A program made the position numbers and the translations under genes. The notes beneath the pieces were generated by a model, which saw nothing but the letters and a program-made list of their open reading frames with translations, was not told where the DNA came from and did not search any database. A DNA stretch of 64,000 nt from Planctellipticum variicoloris (lineage in GTDB: Bacteria; Planctomycetota; Planctomycetia; Planctomycetales; Planctomycetaceae), in assembly GCF_030622045.1 (NCBI RefSeq), contig NZ_CP130886.1:5526001-5590000 (forward strand), written 5' to 3'. The first letter of the stretch is position 1, and the number at the start of each line of letters is the position of its first letter. Positions 1 through 7,152 of this stretch are shown here, piece after piece.

Positions 1-392
1 TCGTCGAACTGCGCTGCACCTACGATCCGGAAACTCGAGGCGGCAACGCGCCGGACGGACGCAAGGTGAAATCCACAATTCACTGGGTGTCGGCGTCCGA
101 AGCGGTGACGGCGGAGGTCCGGCTCTACGATCATCTCTTCAGCGTGGAAAACGTAGCGGAGATTCCCGAGGACCAGGACTGGAAAACCTTCCTGAATCCG
201 AACTCGCTGGTCACGGTCGCGGACGCGAAGCTGGAACCCGCGCTGGCAGCCCTGCAGCCGGGGGATCGCTGCCAGTTCGAGCGGCTGGGATATTTCTGCG
301 TCGACAAGGACAGCGCCGCAGGACAACCGGTCTTCAACCGGACGGTGACGCTCAAGGACGAATGGGCGAAGATTCAGAAGAAGGGCGGGTAG
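1..392 (+). CDS. glnS: Glutaminyl-tRNA synthetase, C-terminal end (partial)
   Basis: The frame is open from base 3 to the TAG ending at 392, so the window holds only the last ~129 residues. The peptide ([28 protein letters not shown], then RLGYFCVD and [11 protein letters not shown] near the end) matches the C-terminal anticodon-binding beta-barrel domain of class I glutaminyl-tRNA synthetases, which charge tRNA-Gln in the cytoplasm. The HIGH/KMSKS catalytic core must lie upstream of the window. Glutamyl-tRNA synthetase is the nearest alternative, but the KSTIHWVSA and YFCVD segments are typical of GlnRS. Nothing odd is seen at the C-terminus. Confidence 0.93.
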   Translation, partial: VELRCTYDPETRGGNAPDGRKVKSTIHWVSASEAVTAEVRLYDHLFSVENVAEIPEDQDWKTFLNPNSLVTVADAKLEPALAALQPGDRCQFERLGYFCVDKDSAAGQPVFNRTVTLKDEWAKIQKKGG

Positions 393-1832
393 AGTCGGGC
401 TTCGGGGATCGGGCTTCGCAGAGGAATGCAGGTCGGATCGGGTGTCAATCAACGCCGTTCAGCAATCGAGTCGGAGTCGAAAGCCAAGTTGCTCGGCCTT
501 CTGAATTTCCGCTTCTGTTATGGGGCGCATTGGGGGTGGCTGAGAAGGTTGATCGTTCTTCTTGCGCGGCCGGGTGCGGGTGGTTTTCGGGGCCTTTCAG
601 TCGGTGGCCGTCGGTTCTCGCAAACTGCAGACGCGTGCGGAGACGCTCGCTGGAGTCTCCTTACTGCAGGTCCTGCAGAAATTCGCGGGTCATGTGAGTC
701 GCGGCTGCGCGCAGGGGAAACGCTCGCAATGCGACTGGTGCTGAGGTCTCCCCGTTTGCGGCGATTCAGGCCCCTGCTGGCCTGAGACTTTCGGTGTGCG
801 TGTGCGAGATCTCTCGCCATGCGTCACATCGTCCGTATCGGGAGGAGGGATCATGTTCGTCCGAAACTCTCGATCGGGCGTTACGGGGCCGGTGTTGGCG
901 CTCGTGGCGGCGCCGGCCGCCCTGCTGACGGCCGGAGAACCGGCCCTGACGGAAGTCCCGCGCTATCGACTCGAAGTCGGCCAGGAACTGGTCTGTCGCG
1001 GCAGTGGTGAATTTCAATACGAGAGTGGAAAATTTGACACTGGCGATACGCGGCGTTTCCAGCCCGCATAATTCATCAATCAGCTCGTCATTTCGACGTC
1101 GACTCGGTCCGAGAGCAAGCGGCCATCGAACGGCGATCCGCGCCGGGCGGCGCGCAGAACGCACCCCTCCCCGGGAACGTCGAATGCTGATGTCAGGTCC
1201 GTGGCTGCGCGACGGGGGAGGACCGTCAGGACGTACGCGGCCAGGCCAGCACCGCCTGCGAGATCCGGCGGTACTCGTCCGCAGACGGCCACAGCTCTCG
1301 CTCAACGTCACGACCACCCGGCGGGCGCTGACCGTGATCTCCGCCACCGCCGTGATCAGACGCTGACGCCACGTCGTGGAGAACCCCTCGCAACACACCC
1401 TGTCAACTCACCCCCGGCCTCCTTGTGGCGTTGAAGTACTGATCTGACAACACCTTCTACGCCGCGGGAGGCCGTTGCCTTGGAGCTGGGTGAATCATTC
1501 GGGATGGGCATGACCGCCCTCAAGGCCGCCGACCTCAACGGCGACTGGCACTCCTTCTGGAATTCACTCACCCTGCACACCTGACTAACCCAACGGGCGG
1601 ATGCACCCGGGCCGGCTCAGGGAGTGAGAGTCGAATTGACGCCGCGCGGCCCGCAGCCATACAGTGGCTAGGTATCGCTGGGAATTCCCCGGCCCGACAG
1701 ATTTTCGCCGCCGGGGAATCTACGGACCTGCAGCCTCCGGGACTGTCGGTGCGTCGCTCCTTCCCAGGCACAGGGAGTCAGACACGAATGACGGAACACC
1801 GTGAGGGCGGAGACTTTACGGAATCGGAGACG
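393..1832. other. 1.4 kb intergenic stretch with decayed coding remnants
   Basis: No intact conserved gene is visible. The start (about 393-425) holds the direct motif tcgggcttcgg, also present at 16825-16860. A truncated secreted-protein remnant lies at 853-1071. A further 49-codon open fragment at 1435-1584 ends AADLNGDWHSFWNSLTLHT; it looks protein-like but has no start and a stop just upstream, so it may be the tail of a dead gene. The remaining frames are Arg/Pro/Ser-rich, as expected of shadow frames in high-GC DNA. Confidence 0.5.
853..1071 (+). pseudogene. Truncated N-terminus of a secreted protein
   Basis: An ATG at 853 begins a 72-residue frame with a basic N-terminus, a hydrophobic stretch (GPVLALVAAPAALLTAG) resembling a signal peptide, then VPRYRLEVGQELVCRGSGEF. 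This reads like the start of a larger exported planctomycete protein with a mature beta-rich domain. The frame stops after about 35 mature residues and no continuation was found in the other + frames. A weak purine-rich site (gggagggatc) precedes the ATG. The likely explanation is a gene broken by deletion or frameshift. The parent family is inferred from sequence style only. Confidence 0.4.
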
Positions 1833-2288
1833 ATGCAGGCCCGCAGTTGGCCCTGCTTGCGTCAATTCTGTGTCTTTCTCGAAAACCGCGTCGGCCGGCT
1901 CAGCGAACTGATGCGGCTGGTCGAGGATCTGGATACGCAGGTCGTCGCCCTGAGCATCGTCGACTCCGTCGACTTCGCGATGGTCCGCCTGATGTTCAGC
2001 AACACCGACCGCGGTCGCGAAAAGCTGACCCTGTCGAGCTTTCTATTCAGCGAAAGCGATGTCGTCGGCGTCGAACTCCCCGAATCGGAAAAGCCCCTCT
2101 CCGACGTCTGCACAGCCCTCGTCAAGGCGGAGTTGAACATTCATCACGCTTACCCGCTACTCTATCGCCGCCGCGGGCGATCCGTCGTCGCCATGTATGT
2201 TGACGACGTCGATACCGCCGCCCAGATCCTGCGCGACGCCGGTTTCCGGATCATCACCGAATCCGACCTCCTCGACGACGAGTTCTAA
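1833..2288 (+). CDS. ACT-domain protein (tandem ACT-like, acetolactate synthase regulatory-subunit style)
   Basis: 151 residues. The N-terminal half (LRQFCVFLENRVGRLSELMRLV, shown in part) is a classic ACT fold opening, with the Gly-Arg-Leu ligand-binding turn. The second half (LVKAELNIHHAYPLL... AMYVDDVDTAAQILRDAGF) reads as a second ACT-like unit, so the protein is probably two tandem ACT domains with no catalytic domain. Such proteins bind amino acids and act as regulators or allosteric subunits; the partner enzyme is not in the window. ATG 1833 has GGAGA three to seven bases upstream and fits the family start; an in-frame ATG at 1788 would add a non-conserved leader. It appears monocistronic, followed by a 320-bp gap before feoA. 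Confidence 0.75.
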   Translation: MQARSWPCLRQFCVFLENRVGRLSELMRLVEDLDTQVVALSIVDSVDFAMVRLMFSNTDRGREKLTLSSFLFSESDVVGVELPESEKPLSDVCTALVKAELNIHHAYPLLYRRRGRSVVAMYVDDVDTAAQILRDAGFRIITESDLLDDEF

Positions 2289-2609
2289 GCCCCCGCCGAG
2301 AACGAACATCGGCGAAACGTCGGGAACCGCCCGATTCTGAACCGGCGCGGGACACGCATTTCGAGACGATGAAGTTCACCGACATGAAATCCGATGCCGA
2401 GTTGCAAGCCCTTTCCCGGAAAAGGCTTATCGCCGGATTCTGCGCGTGAGCGCCCCGTTGTCGTGCAGGCGGCCGTCATTCTCGCCGTTCCAGGAATTCC
2501 CCCGGTCCCGTGCGAAATACCGCAGCGTTGATCTGGGATTTGGTCCGGTCCGCGGATAGAATTTCCGATATTGAGATTCAGTCTCAGTACCCGGGAAGCA
2601 CTGACCACC
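2289..2609. other. Intergenic region upstream of the feo operon
   Basis: About 320 bp with no gene. Its 3' end carries a possible -10 element (TAGAAT, 2557-2562) and the Fur-like dyad annotated separately. No convincing -35 at normal spacing is visible. Confidence 0.4.
2572..2586 (+). promoter_or_regulatory. Fur-like 7-1-7 inverted repeat upstream of feoA
   Basis: TGAGATT-C-AGTCTCA forms a 7-1-7 dyad with one mismatched pair. It agrees with the classical Fur core TGATAAT-N-ATTATCA at 10 of 14 arm positions. It sits 10 bp after a TAGAAT box and 23 bp before the feoA ATG, a position suited to repression. Identification as a Fur site rests on spacing, symmetry and the downstream iron genes; a DtxR-family regulator is possible. 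Confidence 0.5.
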
Positions 2610-2855
2610 ATGCTGATGACCCTCGCCTCTCAGATTGTTCCGCTCGACCTCCTCGCCGCAGGCGAAACCGCCCGCGTGTTCGAAGTCGACGGTCGTGCGG
2701 AATTCGTCCACAGGCTCCACGAAATGGGGCTGCAGCCGGGCGCCGAAATCCGCATGCTTCGCCCCGGTTCTCCCTGCATCCTCGCCGTCAACGAGCATCG
2801 CCTGTCCTTCCGACTGGAAGACTCGACGACGGTGCTGGTCGAAGTTTCCCGCTGA
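2610..2855 (+). CDS. feoA: FeoA-domain protein 1
   Basis: 81 residues forming one FeoA (SH3-like) domain: VPLDLLAAGETARVFEVDG, then HRLHEMGLQPGAEIRML, and VNEHRLSFRLEDS. FeoA is a small cytoplasmic partner that supports ferrous-iron import by FeoB. ATG 2610 is chosen because it directly precedes the conserved start; 2616 is equally possible and neither has a strong ribosome site. It is the first gene of a compact feoA-feoA-feoB run, 26 bp ahead of the second copy. The two copies differ clearly in sequence and so are not a recent duplication. Confidence 0.85.
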   Translation: MLMTLASQIVPLDLLAAGETARVFEVDGRAEFVHRLHEMGLQPGAEIRMLRPGSPCILAVNEHRLSFRLEDSTTVLVEVSR

Positions 2856-2881
2856 TTCTCCTCCCGCCGCGACCGCCCTCC

Positions 2882-3109
2882 ATGACCACCCTGAATGAGC
2901 TTCGCATCGGCCAACGGGCGAGAATCGAAGATGTCACCGGCGACGACGCCGTCGCCATCCGCCTGATGGAAATGGGTTTCACCGACGGGGAAGAAATCGA
3001 ATTCCTCGGCGCAGCCCCCTTGGGAGATCCCCTCGAATTCGCCGTCCGCGGCTATCGCATTTCGCTCCGTCGGACCGAGGCGGCCCGCGTCGTCATCTCC
3101 CCCCTTTGA
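2882..3109 (+). CDS. feoA: FeoA-domain protein 2
   Basis: 75 residues, a second FeoA domain: LNELRIGQRARIEDVTG, AIRLMEMGFTDGEEIEFLG, and FAVRGYRISLRRTEA. The 'R-L-x-E-M-G-(F/L)-x-x-G-x-x-(I/V)' signature is complete. It lies 26 bp after the first feoA and 43 bp before feoB, so the three genes are almost certainly co-transcribed. Two separate FeoA proteins beside one FeoB is a known arrangement; the copies may form a heteromeric complex or have divided roles. The start at 2882 gives the normal FeoA length. Confidence 0.88.
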   Translation: MTTLNELRIGQRARIEDVTGDDAVAIRLMEMGFTDGEEIEFLGAAPLGDPLEFAVRGYRISLRRTEAARVVISPL

Positions 3110-3152
3110 CCCCGCCTCCCCCGGATGCCCTGCCGATCGGAACCTGCCGAGA

Positions 3153-5489
3153 ATGTCCTCCGTCGCCGCCCGGCCCCTGACCGTCGCCGTCATTGGCAAC
3201 CCCAACACCGGCAAGAGCACCCTCTTCACGGCCCTGACCGGAGTCCATGCGCAGATCGGTAATTACCCCGGCGTGACGGTCGAGAAGAAAATCGGCCGGC
3301 TGCAGCACAACGGCGTCCAGATCCAGCTCGTCGACCTGCCGGGAACCTACAGCCTCTCCCCGCGGTCGCTCGACGAGCTCGTCTCGGTCAATGTCCTCCT
3401 CGGCCGGCAAGCGGATATCGGCGCCATCGACGCCGTCGTCTGCATCGCCGACGCCAGCAACCTCGAACGCAACCTGTACGTCGTCAGCCAGGTGCTCGAC
3501 CTCGGGCTGCCAACGGTCCTGGTCCTCAACATGTGGGACGTCGCCGAATCCCGCGGACTCAAAATCGACGCCGCGGAACTGGGCCGCCGGCTGGGAATCC
3601 CCGTCATCCCCTGCGAAGCCCATCGCCAGCGGCATCTGGCCGACGTCCGAGCCGCAATCGTCAGCGCCGCTTCCGGACCGCCTCCCGCCATCCCCCGGAT
3701 TTTCCCCGAGGTCTTCACGGCCGCCGTGCAGGATCTGCAGCAGCGGCTGCAGGACTGGGGGGCCGGCGCCATACCGCGACCCCTCGCCGAACGCCTGCTG
3801 CTCGACGTCGGCGGGCAGGTCGAAACCGGCTATCGGCAGACCCTGCCGACCGAATTCGGAACGGTCCTCGACGGTCTCCGACTGCGCCTCCGCGACCAGG
3901 GCTTTCGCATCCCCGCCGGCGAGGCCAAGGCTCGCTACGCCTGGGCCAAGGAAATCCTGACCGGTGTCCTCACCACTCCTACCCAGCGGATGGTCACCGC
4001 CAGCGACCGGATCGACCGGGTTCTGACCAGCCGCGTCGGCGGCCTGATCGTCTTCTGCGTGGTCATGTTCCTCGTCTTCCAGGCCATTTCGACCCTCGCC
4101 GGCCCCCTGATGGATGGCACTGAAGCGGTGTTCGGGTTTGCGGGCGACGCCGTTCGCAGCGTCCTGCCCGCCGGCCCGCTCCGCAGCCTGATTGTCGACG
4201 GCGCCATCGCCGGCGTCGGCGGCGTGCTGGTCTTTCTCCCTCAGATCTGCCTGCTGTTCCTGTTCATCGCCATTCTCGAAGACTGCGGCTACATGGCCCG
4301 GGCCGCCTTCCTCATGGACCGCCTGATGACCCGCATCGGCCTGAGCGGGAAGTCGTTCGTCCCGCTGATGTCCTCCTTCGCCTGCGCCATTCCGGGCATC
4401 ATGGCCACCCGCACCATCGAAAACCGCCGGGACCGCCTGGTCACGATCCTCATCGCCCCGCTGATGAGCTGCTCGGCCCGCCTGCCGGTTTACCTGCTGC
4501 TGATCGCCGCCCTGATTCCGCCAATCACGTTTGCCGGCGGCTGGATCAGCCTGCAGGCGCTGGTGCTGTTTGCTGCGATGTCGCTCGGGGCGCTCATCGC
4601 AATCCCGGTCGCCTGGCTCCTGCGCATGACGATCCTCAAAGGGGAAACGCCTCCCTTCGTCATGGAACTTCCCGCCTACAAATGGCCGTCCCCGCGGATG
4701 GTCCTGGCCCGCGTCTACGATCGCGGCCGGGCCTTCGTCGCCCGCGCTGGCACCCTGATCTTCGCCACCAACATCCTCGTCTGGGCCGCCAGCTACTTCC
4801 CCGGCGATCACACCCTCGAAGAGCAACTGACGACCCAGATCGCCCAGCTCGAAGAGTCTTCGGAAGCGACGCTCAAGAGCCGGGACGAACTCCAATCGTC
4901 CCACGAAACCGTCGAGCACCATCTGGCGGCGCTGGACTCCGCGTCGATGGAGGCCGAGGCTCTGCGCGAGCAGCTCAGCGAAATCGCCATCCAGATGAGC
5001 CTCGTCGAACGGAAGCTCGCTCCGCTGACCGAGGCAGTCGACGCCCGCAACGCCGAAGCCGAGCGCCTGCTCGAACACAGCGCCCTGGGCCGGCTCGGCC
5101 GCGCCATCGAACCGGCGGTGATCCCGCTCGGCTGGGACTGGAAAATCGGCGTCGGCGTCCTCGCCTCCTTCCCCGCCCGCGAAGTCATCATCGCCACGCT
5201 GGGGACGATCTACAGCCTCGGCGGCGACATCGGCGAGGACGACCCCGGCCTGCAGCAGGCGATCCGCACCGCCGCCTGGCCCGACGGCCGCCCGGTCTTC
5301 ACGATTCCCGTCGGCCTGTCGGTGATGGTCTTCTTCGCCCTCTGCGCCCAATGCGCCTCGACCCTGATGATCATCCGCCGGGAAACCAATAGCTGGTCCT
5401 GGCCCGCCTTCACCTTCGTCTACATGACGGTCCTGGCCTACCTCGGCGCGCTGCTGACGTACCAGGTTGGCACCTGGTGGATGGGCTGA
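3153..5489 (+). CDS. feoB: Ferrous iron transporter FeoB with coiled-coil insertion
   Basis: 778 residues. The N-terminal G domain shows G1 GNPNTGKST (15-23), G2 Thr42, G3 DLPG (61-64) and G4 NMWD (~125), followed by a helical GDI-like region and the polytopic membrane part with two Gate motifs (around SSFACAIPGIMATR and GVGVLASFPAREVII). FeoB imports Fe2+ across the inner membrane using GTP. Residues ~548-647 form an extended Glu/Gln/Leu-rich heptad segment between transmembrane helices, longer than the short loop of the E. coli protein. It follows two feoA genes and shares the Fur-like control site. ATG 3153 fits the family start. Confidence 0.96.
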   Translation: MSSVAARPLTVAVIGNPNTGKSTLFTALTGVHAQIGNYPGVTVEKKIGRLQHNGVQIQLVDLPGTYSLSPRSLDELVSVNVLLGRQADIGAIDAVVCIADASNLERNLYVVSQVLDLGLPTVLVLNMWDVAESRGLKIDAAELGRRLGIPVIPCEAHRQRHLADVRAAIVSAASGPPPAIPRIFPEVFTAAVQDLQQRLQDWGAGAIPRPLAERLLLDVGGQVETGYRQTLPTEFGTVLDGLRLRLRDQGFRIPAGEAKARYAWAKEILTGVLTTPTQRMVTASDRIDRVLTSRVGGLIVFCVVMFLVFQAISTLAGPLMDGTEAVFGFAGDAVRSVLPAGPLRSLIVDGAIAGVGGVLVFLPQICLLFLFIAILEDCGYMARAAFLMDRLMTRIGLSGKSFVPLMSSFACAIPGIMATRTIENRRDRLVTILIAPLMSCSARLPVYLLLIAALIPPITFAGGWISLQALVLFAAMSLGALIAIPVAWLLRMTILKGETPPFVMELPAYKWPSPRMVLARVYDRGRAFVARAGTLIFATNILVWAASYFPGDHTLEEQLTTQIAQLEESSEATLKSRDELQSSHETVEHHLAALDSASMEAEALREQLSEIAIQMSLVERKLAPLTEAVDARNAEAERLLEHSALGRLGRAIEPAVIPLGWDWKIGVGVLASFPAREVIIATLGTIYSLGGDIGEDDPGLQQAIRTAAWPDGRPVFTIPVGLSVMVFFALCAQCASTLMIIRRETNSWSWPAFTFVYMTVLAYLGALLTYQVGTWWMG

Positions 5490-5672
5490 TTTCAACCGCC
5501 CCGTGCCCCCTCTTCCCGTACGATGGACGTCCACGTCCGTCGGGCATCGCTTCGGCTCCGAATGCCACCGTAGGGCTCGCTCTCGCGTGCCGGATTGCGG
5601 CTGGCCGTCGTCGTTGGCGGCACGGCCGCCGGAGACGATGTCCGTCGCCAGCGCGCCTCACGACCGAATGCC

Positions 5673-5690
5673 GTCCCTTTACGAAGGGAC
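5673..5690. terminator. Hairpin at the convergent feoB / antitoxin junction
   Basis: GTCCCTT-TACG-AAGGGAC is a perfect 7-bp stem with a 4-base loop. It overlaps the stop codon of the leftward antitoxin gene and lies 180 bp after feoB, so it could terminate either transcript. There is no clear T-run. Confidence 0.4.
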
Positions 5691-6092
5691 TCCGGACCGC
5701 AAGAAGTAAATCATTATCCAAAGACGGTCGCTCTCCCCTCGATCGATGACTTCTAGCGGCTTGAGGCCATCGAATGCGGCGTTTGGCGTTTGCAGCCAGG
5801 TCCCCAGCGATTCCTGCTGGATGACCTCGGACAGGGCGTTGGTGAGCCGCTGGAGCTCGGTCAACCGCCGGGCGACCACATCCGTCGGCGGCGTCCCCTT
5901 CTCCAGAGTCGCCAGCGATCGCACGGAGACGGGAACGAGCCGGGCAAACTCGGCCTGCTTCAGTTGCAGCCGTTGACGGAGATTCACCACCGGGTTCGCC
6001 TTGACCGCTGCGTCCACGCTCCTGACCTTCGGACTCGACTTGCGGGCGGATGGTGTCTTCGCCGCCGTTTTCTTCCGATCGATCACAGCCAT
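5679..6092 (-). CDS. Xre/MbcA/ParS-type antitoxin of a RES toxin pair
   Basis: 137 residues. A basic N-terminal tail leads to a helix-turn-helix (RQRLQLKQAEFARLVPVSVR, then SLATLEKG) of the Xre class, followed by the toxin-binding C-terminal domain with GTWLQTPNAAFDG, PLEVIDRGESDRLW and MIYFLRSG, the typical MbcA/ParS ending. It should neutralise the RES toxin and repress the operon. It lies downstream of the toxin gene, the reverse of the usual order. ATG 6092 is chosen as the start; an in-frame ATG at 6173 would shorten the gap to the toxin from 98 to 17 bp but adds a non-conserved leader. Confidence 0.85.
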   Translation of the reverse strand: MAVIDRKKTAAKTPSARKSSPKVRSVDAAVKANPVVNLRQRLQLKQAEFARLVPVSVRSLATLEKGTPPTDVVARRLTELQRLTNALSEVIQQESLGTWLQTPNAAFDGLKPLEVIDRGESDRLWIMIYFLRSGVPS

Positions 6093-6190
6093 GATGTTCC
6101 TCCGCGACCCGAACCGAGCACGCCCTGAACTCATTGTCGGCCTGATTCGTCCGGCGGTCAAGCAAATTTGCATGCAGTTTTGCAGGTTCG

Positions 6191-6769
6191 CTACTGCGCC
6201 AGCCGCTCCGGGGACAGCACGCGGAGCTCGCTCCCCGTTTGCAGATTCTTCGGGAACACCAGCAGATTCTGCCCGTCGGGGCTGGCCGCGGACGGCACGA
6301 TCAACCCTTCCAGCCCCACATCGGACGCCGCCCGACCCAGGACCTGCGTGATCGGTTCCCGACCGGCCTGGACCTCTTTCCGCCAGTCCACCTTCAGGAT
6401 TCGATCCAGGGAGACTTGCAGGCGCTGCCGAACTGTTCCCAGACGCAAGTCCAGGACGGCTTGCAGTCTTGCATCGATTGCGACGAAGGTTCGCGGCATC
6501 GCATCTTCCAGCCCGATTGCGTAATAGCGGTAGTGGGCCAGTGTCTCTGCCATGGCCGTTTCAGGCGTCAGGGAGGCATACACCACTGCAATTCCCACGG
6601 GATTCCAGCGTCCCCCGGTTCGCCGGCCTCCTGCTCCATTCAACAGATCCGACTCCTTGGCGTACCGTGGCGTACTCGACCGATAGACCCTCCCGGTATA
6701 TGCCTCGGTTGTCGGAAGCAAACGCTTCAAGCGGGTCTTGAGTTGATCGAATGTCGGATCGCCCGCCAT
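6191..6769 (-). CDS. RES-domain toxin (NAD+-consuming family)
   Basis: 192 residues spanning one RES domain: GRVYRSSTPRYAKESDLLNG, GGRWNPVGIAVVYASLTPET, and AMAETLAHYRYY hold the conserved Arg, Tyr, Glu and Ser positions of the family. Characterised RES toxins (MbcT, ParT) degrade or transfer from NAD+ and arrest growth. The gene is immediately upstream of its cognate Xre/MbcA antitoxin on the same strand, so the pair is a type II system with toxin first. Nothing suggests inactivation. Whether it uses NAD+ as a phosphorylase or an ADP-ribosyltransferase cannot be seen. Confidence 0.88.
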   Translation of the reverse strand: MAGDPTFDQLKTRLKRLLPTTEAYTGRVYRSSTPRYAKESDLLNGAGGRRTGGRWNPVGIAVVYASLTPETAMAETLAHYRYYAIGLEDAMPRTFVAIDARLQAVLDLRLGTVRQRLQVSLDRILKVDWRKEVQAGREPITQVLGRAASDVGLEGLIVPSAASPDGQNLLVFPKNLQTGSELRVLSPERLAQ

Positions 6770-6775
6770 GAATCC

Positions 6776-7069
6776 CTACTCCCGGCTGAAGCATCGCTGT
6801 ACGAGCAGAATGCCGAAGTCGTTCACCGCCATCGCGGAACCGCTCGCCGGAGTCAGGATCTCCCGCGGTACTTCCGCCGTCATCTCCAACCGGACGAGAT
6901 CCTGCAACTCACAGCACTCGCGTTGTATCGAGTTTCGGTACGGTATCAAACGATTCCGCCTCACCGGCCACCCTGCGGGTCGGTCGTACGGTCGGAACCC
7001 GATTCCTACCGTCTTTGACCCCGCTGTGATCGAAAGACAAACTGCTGCGATTTCGTGGTTGCAAACCAA
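6776..7069 (-). CDS. Hypothetical ORF upstream of the RES toxin
   Basis: A 97-codon frame ends 6 bp before the RES start, which would suit an operon. It contains LQDLVRLEMTAEVPREILT and SAMAVNDFGILLVQRCFSRE but no known domain. Cys and Arg content and the irregular N-terminal half argue for caution. It may be a real small gene, the tail of an older one, or a chance frame. It accounts for most of the 360 bp between the toxin and the next gene. Confidence 0.25.
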   Translation of the reverse strand: MVCNHEIAAVCLSITAGSKTVGIGFRPYDRPAGWPVRRNRLIPYRNSIQRECCELQDLVRLEMTAEVPREILTPASGSAMAVNDFGILLVQRCFSRE

Positions 7070-7152
7070 ACCCCCTCCCCGGCATATTCGCTCTCACAAT
7101 CGGCCAGCACACGTCCTGCGACCAGACAGTGCTCCCCCCGCGAAGGACCACC

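Noticed and set aside
3093-5534. 813-codon leftward open frame opposite feoB
   Set aside because: Asp/Gly/Arg-rich translation without domains is the antisense shadow of feoB, whose own protein has intact GTPase and membrane motifs.
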